Below are positions 1 to 7,056 of a stretch of DNA of 9,753 bases, piece by piece. Origin of the DNA: Acidobacteriota bacterium (GTDB lineage: Bacteria; Acidobacteriota; Vicinamibacteria; Vicinamibacterales; 2-12-FULL-66-21); assembly GCA_013694845.1 (NCBI GenBank), contig JACDBQ010000408.1, positions 1 through 9,753 on the forward strand, given 5' to 3'. A model generated the notes under the pieces. It did no database searches. It worked only from the letters and a program-made list of their open reading frames with translations, and was not told the DNA's origin. The number at the start of each line of letters is the position of its first letter. Within the stretch, counting starts at the first letter, position 1. The position numbers were made by a program, and so were the translations under genes.

Positions 1-1488
1 TCCGAGACCAGGATGATGCGATACATCAAGAGCCTCGAGCGCAAGGACGTCGGTCTCGACACGTCGATGATTCCGCTCGGATCCTGCACGATGAAGCTGA
101 ACGCGGCCTCCGAGATGATTCCCGTGAGCTGGCCCGAGTTCGCGCGGATGCATCCGTTCGCGCCGCTCGACCAGGCACGGGGTTACGCGCAGATCTTCCA
201 AGAGCTGGAAGCGGCGCTCTGCCGGATCACCGGGTTCGCCGCCGTGTCCCTTCAGCCGAACTCCGGCGCGCAGGGGGAATTCGCCGGGCTGATGGCGATT
301 CGTGCATATCACCGCGAGCGCGGCGATGCGAAACGGACGGTTGTGCTGATCCCGTCGAGTGCGCACGGCACCAATCCGGCGAGCGCCAGCATGGCGGGGC
401 TAAAGGTGGTCGTCACCAAGTGCGACAGCAACGGCAACGTCGAGCTCGAGGATCTTCGCGCCAGGGCCGACCAGTACAAAGACACGCTGGCGGCCCTGAT
501 GGTCACCTACCCGTCGACCCACGGCGTGTTCGAGGAGGACATCAAGGAGATCTGCGCGATCGTGCACGAGCACGGCGGGCAGGTCTACATGGACGGCGCG
601 AACATGAACGCGCAGGTCGGTCTCACCAGTCCCGCCGCGATCGGTGCCGACGTCTGCCACCTGAACCTGCACAAGACGTTCGCGATTCCGCACGGTGGCG
701 GTGGCCCCGGCATGGGCCCGATCGGAGTGGCGACACACCTGGCGCCGTACCTCCCAGGGCATCCGGTCGTCGGCGCCTGCGGCCGGAGCGAGGGTGGGGC
801 TCCGCGAGCATTGATCCATGCCGACAGGACGAGCCCGGCGATTTCGGCCGCCCCCTGGGGCAGCGCCAGCATCCTCCTGATCTCGTATGGCTACATCCGC
901 ATGCTCGGGACGGAGGGCATGACGAACGCGACACGCGTCGCGATCCTGAACGCGAATTACCTGAAGGCGCGGCTACAGGGGCACTACGACGTGCTGTATG
1001 CGAACCACAACGGCCGCGTCGCGCACGAGATGATCTTCGACCTGCGGCCCTTCAAACACGCGGCCGGCGCCTCGGTGGACGAGTCCGACGTCGCGAAACG
1101 GCTCATGGACTACGGCTTCCATGCGCCGACGGTGTCGTTTCCGGTCGCCGGGACGATGATGATCGAGCCGACCGAGAGCGAGTCGAAAGATGAACTGGAC
1201 CGGTTCTGTGACGCGTTGATCGCGATCCGGACAGAGATCCAGGCGATCGTCGACGGGAAGGCGGATCCAAAAGACAACGTCCTCAAAAATGCTCCGCACA
1301 CCGCGGAGGAGGTCACGTCGGACACGTGGTCGCATCCGTACACCCGCGAGCAGGCCGCCTATCCGCTTCCATTCGTGAAGGCCAACAAGTTCTGGCCGGC
1401 GGTCTCGCGGGTCGACAATCCGTACGGCGACCGGAACTTGATCTGCGCGTGTCCACCGATCGAGGCGTATGCCGAGACGGTCGGCTGA
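1..1488 (+). CDS. gcvP: Glycine dehydrogenase (decarboxylating), P-protein, C-terminal half; 5' end outside window
   Basis: P-protein of the cytoplasmic glycine cleavage system: PLP-dependent decarboxylation of glycine with transfer of the aminomethyl group to the lipoyl arm of H-protein. The frame is open from base 1 (Ser-Glu-Thr before the first Met at 13), so the gene starts outside the window and the Met at 13 is internal. Visible family motifs are MIPLGSCTMKLN early on, QPNSGAQGE, SAHGTNPASA, YPSTHGVFEE, DGANMNAQVG, then LNLHKTFAIPHGGGGPG with the PLP-binding lysine at codon 673-675, and FPVAGTMMIEPTESESK. The ending (NPYGDRNLICACPPIEAYAE) resembles the C-terminus of single-chain P-proteins (about 950 residues, E. 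coli or mitochondrial type) rather than the separate GcvPB subunit. About 495 residues, half a protein, are present. The loop before ISAAPWGSAS looks roughly ten residues longer than in E. coli. It converges with the next gene. Confidence 0.95.
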   Translation, partial: SETRMMRYIKSLERKDVGLDTSMIPLGSCTMKLNAASEMIPVSWPEFARMHPFAPLDQARGYAQIFQELEAALCRITGFAAVSLQPNSGAQGEFAGLMAIRAYHRERGDAKRTVVLIPSSAHGTNPASASMAGLKVVVTKCDSNGNVELEDLRARADQYKDTLAALMVTYPSTHGVFEEDIKEICAIVHEHGGQVYMDGANMNAQVGLTSPAAIGADVCHLNLHKTFAIPHGGGGPGMGPIGVATHLAPYLPGHPVVGACGRSEGGAPRALIHADRTSPAISAAPWGSASILLISYGYIRMLGTEGMTNATRVAILNANYLKARLQGHYDVLYANHNGRVAHEMIFDLRPFKHAAGASVDESDVAKRLMDYGFHAPTVSFPVAGTMMIEPTESESKDELDRFCDALIAIRTEIQAIVDGKADPKDNVLKNAPHTAEEVTSDTWSHPYTREQAAYPLPFVKANKFWPAVSRVDNPYGDRNLICACPPIEAYAETVG

Positions 1489-1552
1489 TTCTGTTCCTGA
1501 ACTGCTGGAACGGCCCACGGCTTCCGGACACCACGCCCACTACGACCACTAA

Positions 1553-1617
1553 GCGCACCAGGAGAAAACCACGAACAGAATTCAGTATTCTTTGTGCCCG
1601 TTGTGGCCTTGGTGCGC
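1553..1617. repeat. Imperfect 65-nt inverted repeat between convergent genes
   Basis: The outer arms GCGCACCA (1553-1560) and TGGTGCGC (1610-1617) are perfect reverse complements. GG (1561-1562) can pair with CC (1607-1608). Inside them CCAC (1569-1572) pairs with GTGG (1603-1606), AAC (1574-1576) with GTT (1600-1602), and AGAAT (1577-1581) with ATTCT (1587-1591), separated by small bulges. The right arm has a loosely 7-nt, CTTGGTG-like texture, as in degraded heptamer hairpins. It lies in the gap between gcvP and the aminotransferase gene. It could act as a two-way transcription barrier, but neither side has a clear T-tract, so the function is a guess. Confidence 0.5.
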
Positions 1618-1670
1618 CCCGTGTTAGGACCGGTTGTCTAGTTTTCCTCGGGGATGGTCGGGCGACCCGG

Positions 1671-2567
1671 CTAGCGCCGCGCGGCTCCTGCGGCTGAAGT
1701 AAGTTCCTGCGCTCGCCTTCGGTATCCGTCCAGCATCCGCCTGGTGATCTCGCCGACCGTCCCGGTGCCAACCGGCGTGCCGTCGATCTTCGTGACCGGG
1801 CTCAGCTCGCGCGTGGTGCTGGTGATGAACGCCTCGTTCGCGGTTTCGAGGTCCTTCGGGTGCAGGACGGCCTCGCGCACCTCGATCGACGCATCCTGGC
1901 CGATCTCAAACAAAAACGCGCGCGTGATGCCTTCGAGCAGGCCCGCTTCGGATTGCGGGGTGAGCACGACCCCGTCACGGACCATGAAGAAGTTTGCCTG
2001 TGAGCACTCCGAGAGCTCTCCGCGGTAGTTGCACATCAGACCCTCTTCGCCGCCGCGGCGGTTCGCCTCCTGCATGGCCAGCGCATTGTTGAGCAGGTTG
2101 TTGGCCTTGATCAGCGGGTTCACCGAACCCGGATGATTGCGAAGGATCGGGACGAGACAGATGTTGATGCCGTCGTCGAACACGCGCGCCGCCGGCTCCT
2201 CCAACGGTTTGACGATGATCACCGTCGTGGGATTCGGTGTGGAGCGCGGATCGTAGTTCAACTCGCCGACACCGCGGGTGAAGAGGATGCGGATATAAGC
2301 TTCACGCATCTCGCCGGCGGCCGCGACGGTGTCGTCGATCCATGTCGCAAGGTCGCTGTCGCTGAAGGATACACCGAGGTGTAGACGCTCCGCCGACGCG
2401 CGCAGACGCGTGATGTGGCGATCGTACAGAAAGGGCACCCGGTTATAGGTCCGCAGCGTCTCGTAGACTCCCTCGCCATACAGGAATCCATGGTCGTACA
2501 CGGGGACGACGGCCTCGGCGGCCGGTCGGATCGTGCCGTTGACGTACACCGCTCCGCGAAGTCCCAT
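1671..2567 (-). CDS. Class IV PLP-dependent aminotransferase (branched-chain / D-amino-acid aminotransferase family)
   Basis: Fold-type IV PLP enzyme of 298 residues, in the 280-310 range usual for branched-chain aminotransferases (IlvE), D-amino-acid aminotransferases and aminodeoxychorismate lyase (PabC). Seen: VYDHGFLYGEGVYETLR at residues 23-39, a short Arg-containing strand YIRILFTRG (91-99), the PLP lysine K154 in NPLIKANNLLNNALA, E187 in ELSECSQANFF as the likely partner of the PLP ring nitrogen, LLEGITR (210-216) and TSTTRELSP (249-257). The sequence does not decide the substrate: YIR recalls IlvE, while TRG recalls D-amino-acid aminotransferase or PabC. The start chosen is ATG at 2567, because MGLRGAVYVNG is a normal family N-terminus and GGAAAGGG lies about 12 nt upstream. 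The frame stays open further upstream only because it crosses nnr on the other strand. Divergent from nnr. Confidence 0.88.
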   Translation of the reverse strand: MGLRGAVYVNGTIRPAAEAVVPVYDHGFLYGEGVYETLRTYNRVPFLYDRHITRLRASAERLHLGVSFSDSDLATWIDDTVAAAGEMREAYIRILFTRGVGELNYDPRSTPNPTTVIIVKPLEEPAARVFDDGINICLVPILRNHPGSVNPLIKANNLLNNALAMQEANRRGGEEGLMCNYRGELSECSQANFFMVRDGVVLTPQSEAGLLEGITRAFLFEIGQDASIEVREAVLHPKDLETANEAFITSTTRELSPVTKIDGTPVGTGTVGEITRRMLDGYRRRAQELTSAAGAARR

Positions 2568-2607
2568 TTGCGTCGAGAACCCTTTCCACGTGAAGAAGCT
2601 GGCGTGT

Positions 2608-2636
2608 TTGACGCAGTCTAGCACAGGGGATACGCT
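2608..2636 (+). promoter_or_regulatory. Possible sigma70-type promoter for nnr-tsaE
   Basis: In the 76-bp divergent gap, TTGACG (2608-2613, 5 of 6 to consensus) is followed after exactly 17 nt by TACGCT (2631-2636, only 3 of 6). The predicted transcription start would fall on or next to the nnr ATG at 2644, giving an almost leaderless message. The only Shine-Dalgarno-like string, AGGGG at 2625-2629, would then lie inside the promoter spacer. The weak -10 element keeps confidence low. Confidence 0.22.
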
Positions 2637-2643
2637 CAGCCGG

Positions 2644-4221
2644 ATGCGCGTGCTCAACACCCAGCAGATGCGGGAGGCGGATCGCCGGACGATCGACGAG
2701 ATCGGCATTCCGTCCGTCGTGCTCATGGAGAATGCAGGCCGCCAGGCGGTCGCGGCCATGGAGGCGGCGTTCGATGGGATCACGCAGAGCCGCGTCGGTG
2801 TGCTGTGCGGTCGCGGCAACAACGGCGGTGACGGCTTCGTCGTCGCACGGACCCTGGTGCAGCGCGGTATCGAGACGATCGTCTTTCTTCTCGGCAGCGT
2901 CAGCGACGTCCGGGGTGATGCGCGCACCAATCTCGAGATACTCGGCCGGATCGGGCTGACCGTTGTCGAAGTGACGAACGCGCAGGAGTGGGAGCTGCAT
3001 TTCAGCGAAGTGTCGGAGTGCGACCTGCTGGTCGACGCGATGCTCGGCACCGGCTTCCACGGCCCGCTGACCGGACTGCTCGAGACGGTCGTCGCCGACG
3101 TGAACGATCTCGCGGTACCGGTGGTCTCCATCGACCTGCCCACGGGGCTGTCGGCCGATTCACACGAGACCAATGGCCAGGCGATCGTCGCCGCAATGAC
3201 GGTGACGCTGGCCGCGCCGAAAATCCCCCTGGTGCTTCCGCCCGCCGACAAGCACGCGGGAGACCTGGTGATCGCCGATATCGGCATCCCCCTGCCTCTG
3301 CTCGACGAGGTCGACGGCCCCTACGTCGAGCTGCTCACGCGCGAGCGGATGCGCGAACTGGTGAACGTGCGCGCGCCGGAATCGCACAAAGGGGACTTCG
3401 GCCGGGTCCTGATCGTGGCCGGATCGATGGGCAAGACAGGCGCCGCACACCTGGCCGCCCTGGGCGCGCTTCGCGCGGGCGCCGGCCTCGTCACCGTGGC
3501 AGCCCCGCGATCGTGCGTCCCGGTGATCGCATCGATGGGCGCCGAATACATGACAATCGGGCTGGAAGAGACCCCCGAAGGCACCATCGATTTCGCGGCC
3601 CTCGATCGTGTCCTGGATCTGCACGCGGACGTCATCGCCGTTGGACCCGGGCTCGGGACCGAGCCGTCGACGGCCGCGTTCGTTCAGGGCCTGGTGGAGC
3701 GTTCCGGTGTGCCGCTGGTCCTCGACGCCGACGCCCTGAACGCCTTCTCCGGCGATCCGGACCGGCTGATCGCCCGCGACGGCGTGGAGATGGTGATCAC
3801 CCCGCATCCCGGCGAGATGGCGCGCCTGATGAACGTGGCGATCGAGGCGGTGCAGCAGGATCGCCTGAGCGCGGCGCGCGATTTCGCGGTCGCGCACAAG
3901 CTCCATGTCGTGTTGAAGGGCCACCGGACCATCGTGGCGGGCCCCGAGAACCGGGCCTTTATCAATCTCACCGGCAACGCCGGGATGGCGACGGGTGGCA
4001 CAGGCGACGTCCTGACCGGCATGATCGCTGCCTGGTTCGCGCAGTTGCTGGATCCTGAAGCGGCCTGCAAGATCGCCGTATACGTCCACGGTTCCGCGGG
4101 CGACCTCGCCGAGGGTGACGAAGGCGAGGTCTCGCTGATCGCAACCGACCTTGTCGGTCGCATCGGCGACGCGATCATGGAATTGACCACCAAACGAAAG
4201 CCGGCCAAGCGCGACTCGTGA
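2644..4221 (+). CDS. nnr: Bifunctional NAD(P)H-hydrate repair enzyme (epimerase plus ADP-dependent dehydratase)
   Basis: Repairs damaged NADHX and NADPHX in the cytoplasm. The N-terminal YjeF_N domain interconverts the R and S hydrates; the C-terminal ribokinase-like domain dehydrates the S form using ADP. The 525 residues match the usual fused length (about 500). N domain about 1-215: MENAGRQ (28-34), GRGNNGGDGFVVAR (56-69), DAMLGTGFHG (131-140), SIDLPTGLSAD (162-172). C domain about 235-515: KGDFGRVLIVAGS (249-261), GALRAGAGLVTVAAP (274-288), VGPGLG (333-338), LDADALN (360-366), ITPHPGEMARL (385-395), VLKGH (423-427) and the nucleotide-site motif ATGGTGDVLTG (449-459) with the probable catalytic D455. 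The ATG at 2644 is chosen because MRVLNTQQMREAD fits the family. An in-frame ATG at 2533 would add 37 unrelated residues overlapping the divergent gene. The stop overlaps tsaE by 4 nt, implying one transcript and coupled translation. Confidence 0.96.
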   Translation: MRVLNTQQMREADRRTIDEIGIPSVVLMENAGRQAVAAMEAAFDGITQSRVGVLCGRGNNGGDGFVVARTLVQRGIETIVFLLGSVSDVRGDARTNLEILGRIGLTVVEVTNAQEWELHFSEVSECDLLVDAMLGTGFHGPLTGLLETVVADVNDLAVPVVSIDLPTGLSADSHETNGQAIVAAMTVTLAAPKIPLVLPPADKHAGDLVIADIGIPLPLLDEVDGPYVELLTRERMRELVNVRAPESHKGDFGRVLIVAGSMGKTGAAHLAALGALRAGAGLVTVAAPRSCVPVIASMGAEYMTIGLEETPEGTIDFAALDRVLDLHADVIAVGPGLGTEPSTAAFVQGLVERSGVPLVLDADALNAFSGDPDRLIARDGVEMVITPHPGEMARLMNVAIEAVQQDRLSAARDFAVAHKLHVVLKGHRTIVAGPENRAFINLTGNAGMATGGTGDVLTGMIAAWFAQLLDPEAACKIAVYVHGSAGDLAEGDEGEVSLIATDLVGRIGDAIMELTTKRKPAKRDS

Positions 4222-4649
4222 CCGACGCCGTCTCGAGCGCCAGTGAAGACGAGACGTCGGCCGCGGGTGCGCAGCTCGCGGGAGCGCTTCGGGCGGGTGA
4301 CGTGGTGCTGTTGTACGGCGGCCTTGGCGCCGGCAAGACCGCCTTCGTGAGAGGGCTCGCGCTCGGCCTCGGCGCAGACCCCGAGGACGTCTCGAGCCCC
4401 ACGTTCACCCTCATCCACGAATATCGCGGGCGGGTGACGCTCTTTCACGTGGACCTGTATCGACTCGAAGCACACGAGGTCGCGGATCTCGGTCTCGACG
4501 AGCTGGTGCTCGGCGACGGCATTGTCGCCATCGAATGGGCCGAGCGATGGCACGGGCGGCCAGACGACGTGTGGACGGTGCGGCTCGACGAGGTCGGGGA
4601 AAACCAGCGGCAGATTCGGATCACACAGCCGACCGGCTCCTCCTCCTGA
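4218..4649 (+). CDS. tsaE: tRNA threonylcarbamoyladenosine biosynthesis ATPase TsaE
   Basis: ATPase partner of TsaB-TsaD in making N6-threonylcarbamoyladenosine (t6A37) in tRNAs that read ANN codons. It is 143 residues, typical for the family (about 140-165). The P-loop GGLGAGKT is at 34-41, preceded by GDVVLLY (27-33). SSPTFTL (59-65), HVDLYRL (77-83) and IEWAER (105-110) are the other family hallmarks. The start is GTG at 4218, overlapping the nnr TGA as GTGA; no better upstream start exists. Adjacency to nnr matches the yjeF-yjeE order found in E. coli and many other bacteria, supporting both names. The tail (PTGSSS) is short and unremarkable. The next gene converges on it across a 137-bp gap. 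Confidence 0.95.
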   Translation: MTDAVSSASEDETSAAGAQLAGALRAGDVVLLYGGLGAGKTAFVRGLALGLGADPEDVSSPTFTLIHEYRGRVTLFHVDLYRLEAHEVADLGLDELVLGDGIVAIEWAERWHGRPDDVWTVRLDEVGENQRQIRITQPTGSSS

Positions 4650-4786
4650 AGCGAAAGCCCCTGTCGCTCCTTTTTGCCAGAAGACACCGGAACGTCGGGG
4701 CTCCGGGCGACGACCGGTTCGCGCTGGGCATCGATCACCAGGTGAAGCAGTTGTAGCCACAGCTCCGTCCCTCGGAGTCCTTGTTC

Positions 4787-5386
4787 TCAGAACCTTTGCG
4801 ACGTGGCGACACGTATGTTGAAGTCCACGTGCTCGACCCCGGCCTCGCGCCGGACCGGCCGGACTGACCCGAACCCGCCGTCGCGCCGCGCGGCTGCACG
4901 GCTCGCTGCCGTGACCAGCGCGTCGTCTTCGAAGAGCACGTCGCCCGACGAGCGGCTACCGTCCGGGGCATAGAGCGTGACGTGGATGTGTGCCGCCTCG
5001 CGGCGCCCCGGGTACCGGCCCGGTCGCATCGTGCGAAATTCGAACCGGCCGTCCGTGCCGGTTCTGGTCCACCCTTTCAGTCGCCACGAGTGCGGTGGCG
5101 CGCCCGGTCGGTCGTACACGCCCCCTCGATCGGTGTGGTAGGCAAACACCACCGCGTTCGGCAGGGCAGTCGTCCCGTCGGCTGCGAAGGCGCGACCGTG
5201 GACCACCAGAGGCGTTCCTGGCTCAGCCTCGGGTGCGATCCGGGCGGTGGCGGACAGGGTGGTTGGGCGTTCGAGCTGCGCTCGGTCGAGGGCGCGAAGG
5301 AATTCGAGATCCTGCGCTGAGATTCCGGTCAGGGCGCCCGTGACGGCGGTGCTTCGAATCAGGATTGACAGCGTGGATCGACTCAT
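4787..5386 (-). CDS. Secreted intradiol ring-cleavage dioxygenase-like protein
   Basis: 199-residue protein with the beta-sandwich fold signature of intradiol dioxygenases (catechol 1,2- or protocatechuate 3,4-type), which open catecholic rings with non-heme Fe(III). Residues 1-24 look like a Sec signal peptide ending near GISA-QD. The core begins VVHGRAFAADGTTALPNAVV (61-80). All four expected iron ligands can be placed: Y91 (GGVYDRPG), Y125 (RPGRYPGR), H133 and H135 (AAHIHV). TGTDGRFEFRTMRPG (109-123) is the usual strand before the second Tyr. It is shorter than true PcaG/PcaH or CatA and has a predicted export signal, so the substrate is unknown and an aromatic-catabolism label would overreach. 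The ATG at 5386 has AAGGA about 5 nt upstream and overlaps the yceI stop (ATGA), so it is probably translated with yceI. No aromatic-pathway genes lie nearby. Confidence 0.82.
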   Translation of the reverse strand: MSRSTLSILIRSTAVTGALTGISAQDLEFLRALDRAQLERPTTLSATARIAPEAEPGTPLVVHGRAFAADGTTALPNAVVFAYHTDRGGVYDRPGAPPHSWRLKGWTRTGTDGRFEFRTMRPGRYPGRREAAHIHVTLYAPDGSRSSGDVLFEDDALVTAASRAAARRDGGFGSVRPVRREAGVEHVDFNIRVATSQRF

Positions 5387-5979
5387 CGTGTTCCTTCTTT
5401 CGCCCGTGCCACCAGGTGCACGCGCACTGTGCGGCCGATCAGTCGACCCATGACGCTGCCCCCGGCAACATCGAAGTCGTAGCGATCGATCTCGAATCGT
5501 GTTTCGAACTCGCCACTCTTCGCGTCCCCGACCGCGACGATCGTCAAAGGTCGCGTGCGCCCTCTGATCGTGATGTCGCCCTCGACTTCGAGGCGGGTCG
5601 CGTCCAGCGCCTTCACGCGACGGCTCGCGAACGTGAGATTCGGGTGCCGGGCCGCGTCGAAGTATTCCGGTAGTTGCAACGCGCGGTCGCGGTTGGCCGC
5701 GTCAGTCTTGACCGAGGACACGCCCACCCGCCACCGAATCGAGCTGTGCTCGGGCTGCCGGGTATCATAGTGGACGTCACCGCTGAAGTCGGTGAACTCG
5801 CCCTCGACGTCCGAGAATCCGAGCTTGGTCACGGTGAACCCCACGCGACTGCGCCCAGGGTCGAGTGCCCAGGCGTTGACGCGGCCGGGGTCGATCGCAC
5901 GACCCTCGAGGCCGGGCGGGAGTACGAGGGTCGAGTAGATGAGCAGTGACAGTGCACGAATGGCGATCGTTGAGCGCAT
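5383..5979 (-). CDS. YceI family secreted lipid/isoprenoid-binding protein
   Basis: 198 residues with an N-terminal signal peptide (hydrophobic ALSLLIYSTLVLPPG, residues 9-23) and one YceI domain about 35-195. This is a lipocalin-like beta-barrel known in family members to bind polyisoprenoids or amphiphilic lipids in the periplasm. Seen: WALDPGRSRVGFTVTKLGF (37-55), VEGEFTDFSGD (58-68), TDAANRDRALQLPEYFDAA (92-110) followed by RHPNLTF, GDITIRGRTRPLT (134-146) and FEIDRYDFDV (162-171). The ATG at 5979 has a strong GAGGAGG ribosome-binding site 4 nt upstream (5990-5984). A candidate ECF promoter lies just before it, in the 42-bp gap after the anti-sigma gene. Its stop overlaps the dioxygenase start. 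The role is inferred as an envelope carrier or protective protein induced by the neighbouring sigma factor; the bound ligand is unknown. Confidence 0.9.
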   Translation of the reverse strand: MRSTIAIRALSLLIYSTLVLPPGLEGRAIDPGRVNAWALDPGRSRVGFTVTKLGFSDVEGEFTDFSGDVHYDTRQPEHSSIRWRVGVSSVKTDAANRDRALQLPEYFDAARHPNLTFASRRVKALDATRLEVEGDITIRGRTRPLTIVAVGDAKSGEFETRFEIDRYDFDVAGGSVMGRLIGRTVRVHLVARAKEGTR

Positions 5980-5983
5980 GGCG

Positions 5984-5990
5984 CCTCCTC
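5984..5990 (-). promoter_or_regulatory. Strong ribosome-binding site of yceI
   Basis: GAGGAGG on the minus strand, 4 nt before the yceI ATG at 5979. It fixes that start and would lie in a leader of only about 12-15 nt if the candidate promoter at 6026-6000 is used. Confidence 0.7.
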
Positions 5991-5999
5991 ACCAGCCAT

Positions 6000-6026
6000 G
6001 ACGTCGCGAAAGGAGCGACCGTTAAC
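6000..6026 (-). promoter_or_regulatory. Candidate ECF sigma-dependent promoter for yceI-dioxygenase
   Basis: On the minus strand GTTAAC (6026-6021) is followed after exactly 17 nt by CGTC (6003-6000). The AAC-type -35 plus CGTC -10 has the general form of ECF promoters. The same hexamer, spacing and tetramer occur upstream of the sigma gene at 7667-7641. The -35 overlaps the TAA stop of the upstream FecR-like gene (6024-6022). The expected start near 5992 leaves a short leader with a strong ribosome-binding site for yceI. It would let the two exported proteins be expressed independently of the sigma/anti-sigma pair. Confidence 0.5.
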
Positions 6027-7056
6027 GAGATGGGGTGACGGCACGGTGCGGCAGGGCATCCTTCCAGTTCATCCACCATCCGCCCTTCTCGGGGGGTAGG
6101 GGCAGCGTCTCTCGCCAGCGCCAGAGCATCTCTTTCTCCCCCCGCAGGATGCGCTCGACCGACACGTCCTCCGGTGGAGATGACAGCGCCACGGCACGCG
6201 AGGCTAGTTGCGCGCGGCCCGCGACGTCGAGCTCGATCAGGGTCAGCAAGGTCAGCATGTCCCGCGGCCTGGCCAGTTGCGCGATGCGCTCGGCGCCGGG
6301 CTGACCCCCACGGCCGGCCTCGAGCGCCCGCACGGCGTCTCTGAACGAATCGGCCGCGTCATCGAACACCGGCACGCCGGGAAACGTCGTACTGGTCATG
6401 GTGGAGGATGCGCCTGCCGGAACGAGGGATTCACCCAGATCGTTTTCGAGCTGCACCCAGCCAGACGTCACGCGAACATGGCTGGTGGGTCCGTCGACGC
6501 TGAGGTCGAACTCGCAACCCATGTCGTACACCTCGCCGGCGGGCGTCCGGAACGCCAGGCTGAACGGCGGCGCCCACACTCGAACGTGAACCGTGCCGCG
6601 ATCGAGAGCGAGTCGGTGCCGATTGCTCTGTGTCATTCGCAGCGTCACCGCGCTGTCTCGGCCTACCTGCATCGTCCCGATCCTGGCGATGCGAACCATC
6701 GCGGTCTGAGCGGACGCGGTCTGCAGCGTCTCGCCGACCGCCAGGAGCTCGGGCGACCCTTCCGAGGCAGATTCGATCTGCCATGGTCGCCCCTCAGGCC
6801 ACGTCATGCGCCATGACAGCAGCCCGGTGCCGGCAACAAGGAGGAGCACCGCGGCGGCCGCCAGGCCCCGCCACCAGACGCCACCCAGGATCGTGATCCG
6901 CGCACGTTCGGCACGGGCGTACGACAGCGGCCGGACGCCGGGGTCGAACCGAGCGGGTTCGAGCCGCTTCTCCATGGCGACCACTCCTTCATCCCTCGGC
7001 GCGGTCGGGTCCCATAGATACGCATCGAGACGGTCATCGGACTCGTGGTGGGTCAT
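6022..7056 (-). CDS. FecR-like single-pass membrane protein, probable anti-sigma factor
   Basis: 344 residues. Residues 1-56 are a short charged cytoplasmic segment, then one membrane helix at about 57-82 (ILGGVWWRG..LLLVAGTGLLSW) and a periplasmic FecR-like domain at about 105-215. That domain includes LDRGTVHVRVWAPPF (151-165), FRTPAGEVYDMGCEFDLSVD (169-188) and HVRVTSGWVQL (193-203). FecR-type proteins receive an envelope signal and control the partner ECF sigma factor. It overlaps the sigma gene by ATGA at 7056-7053, the typical sigma/anti-sigma arrangement. The cytoplasmic segment has no HxxxCxxC zinc anti-sigma motif. Residues 230-344 form an extra helical, Trp-rich tail (W312, W314, W327, W328, W331) not needed for a FecR domain. 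Whether it inhibits or activates the sigma factor cannot be read from sequence. Confidence 0.8.
   Translation of the reverse strand: MTHHESDDRLDAYLWDPTAPRDEGVVAMEKRLEPARFDPGVRPLSYARAERARITILGGVWWRGLAAAAVLLLVAGTGLLSWRMTWPEGRPWQIESASEGSPELLAVGETLQTASAQTAMVRIARIGTMQVGRDSAVTLRMTQSNRHRLALDRGTVHVRVWAPPFSLAFRTPAGEVYDMGCEFDLSVDGPTSHVRVTSGWVQLENDLGESLVPAGASSTMTSTTFPGVPVFDDAADSFRDAVRALEAGRGGQPGAERIAQLARPRDMLTLLTLIELDVAGRAQLASRAVALSSPPEDVSVERILRGEKEMLWRWRETLPLPPEKGGWWMNWKDALPHRAVTPSR

Noticed and set aside
420..1193. 257-codon plus-strand open frame inside gcvP.
   Set aside because: Out-of-frame, Arg-rich read of a well-conserved P-protein region.
1..1488. Calling this the separate GcvPB subunit of the two-subunit P-protein, starting at Met 13.
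   Set aside because: The frame continues to the window edge, and both the first residues and the C-terminus fit the single-chain protein better.
1676..1685. Perfect palindrome GCCGCGCGGC at the end of the aminotransferase gene.
   Set aside because: It is explained by Ala and Arg codons in GC-rich sequence and has no partner element.
2568..3287. Upstream in-frame extension of the aminotransferase on the minus strand (240 extra residues).
   Set aside because: It lies antisense to nnr, is Ser/Thr/Arg-rich with no motif, and the family N-terminus begins at the ATG at 2567.
2988..4058. 356-codon plus-strand open frame inside nnr.
   Set aside because: Arg/Gly/Asp-rich composition typical of an out-of-frame read in high-GC DNA; nnr in the other frame has all its motifs.
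3160..4760. Two long minus-strand open frames (309 and 358 codons) antisense to nnr and tsaE.
   Set aside because: No recognisable domain, skewed composition, and they overlap two confidently identified genes.
4763..4777. CTCCG-TCCCT-CGGAG hairpin after tsaE followed by a loosely T-rich stretch.
   Set aside because: A 5-bp stem and a broken T-run are too weak to call a terminator.
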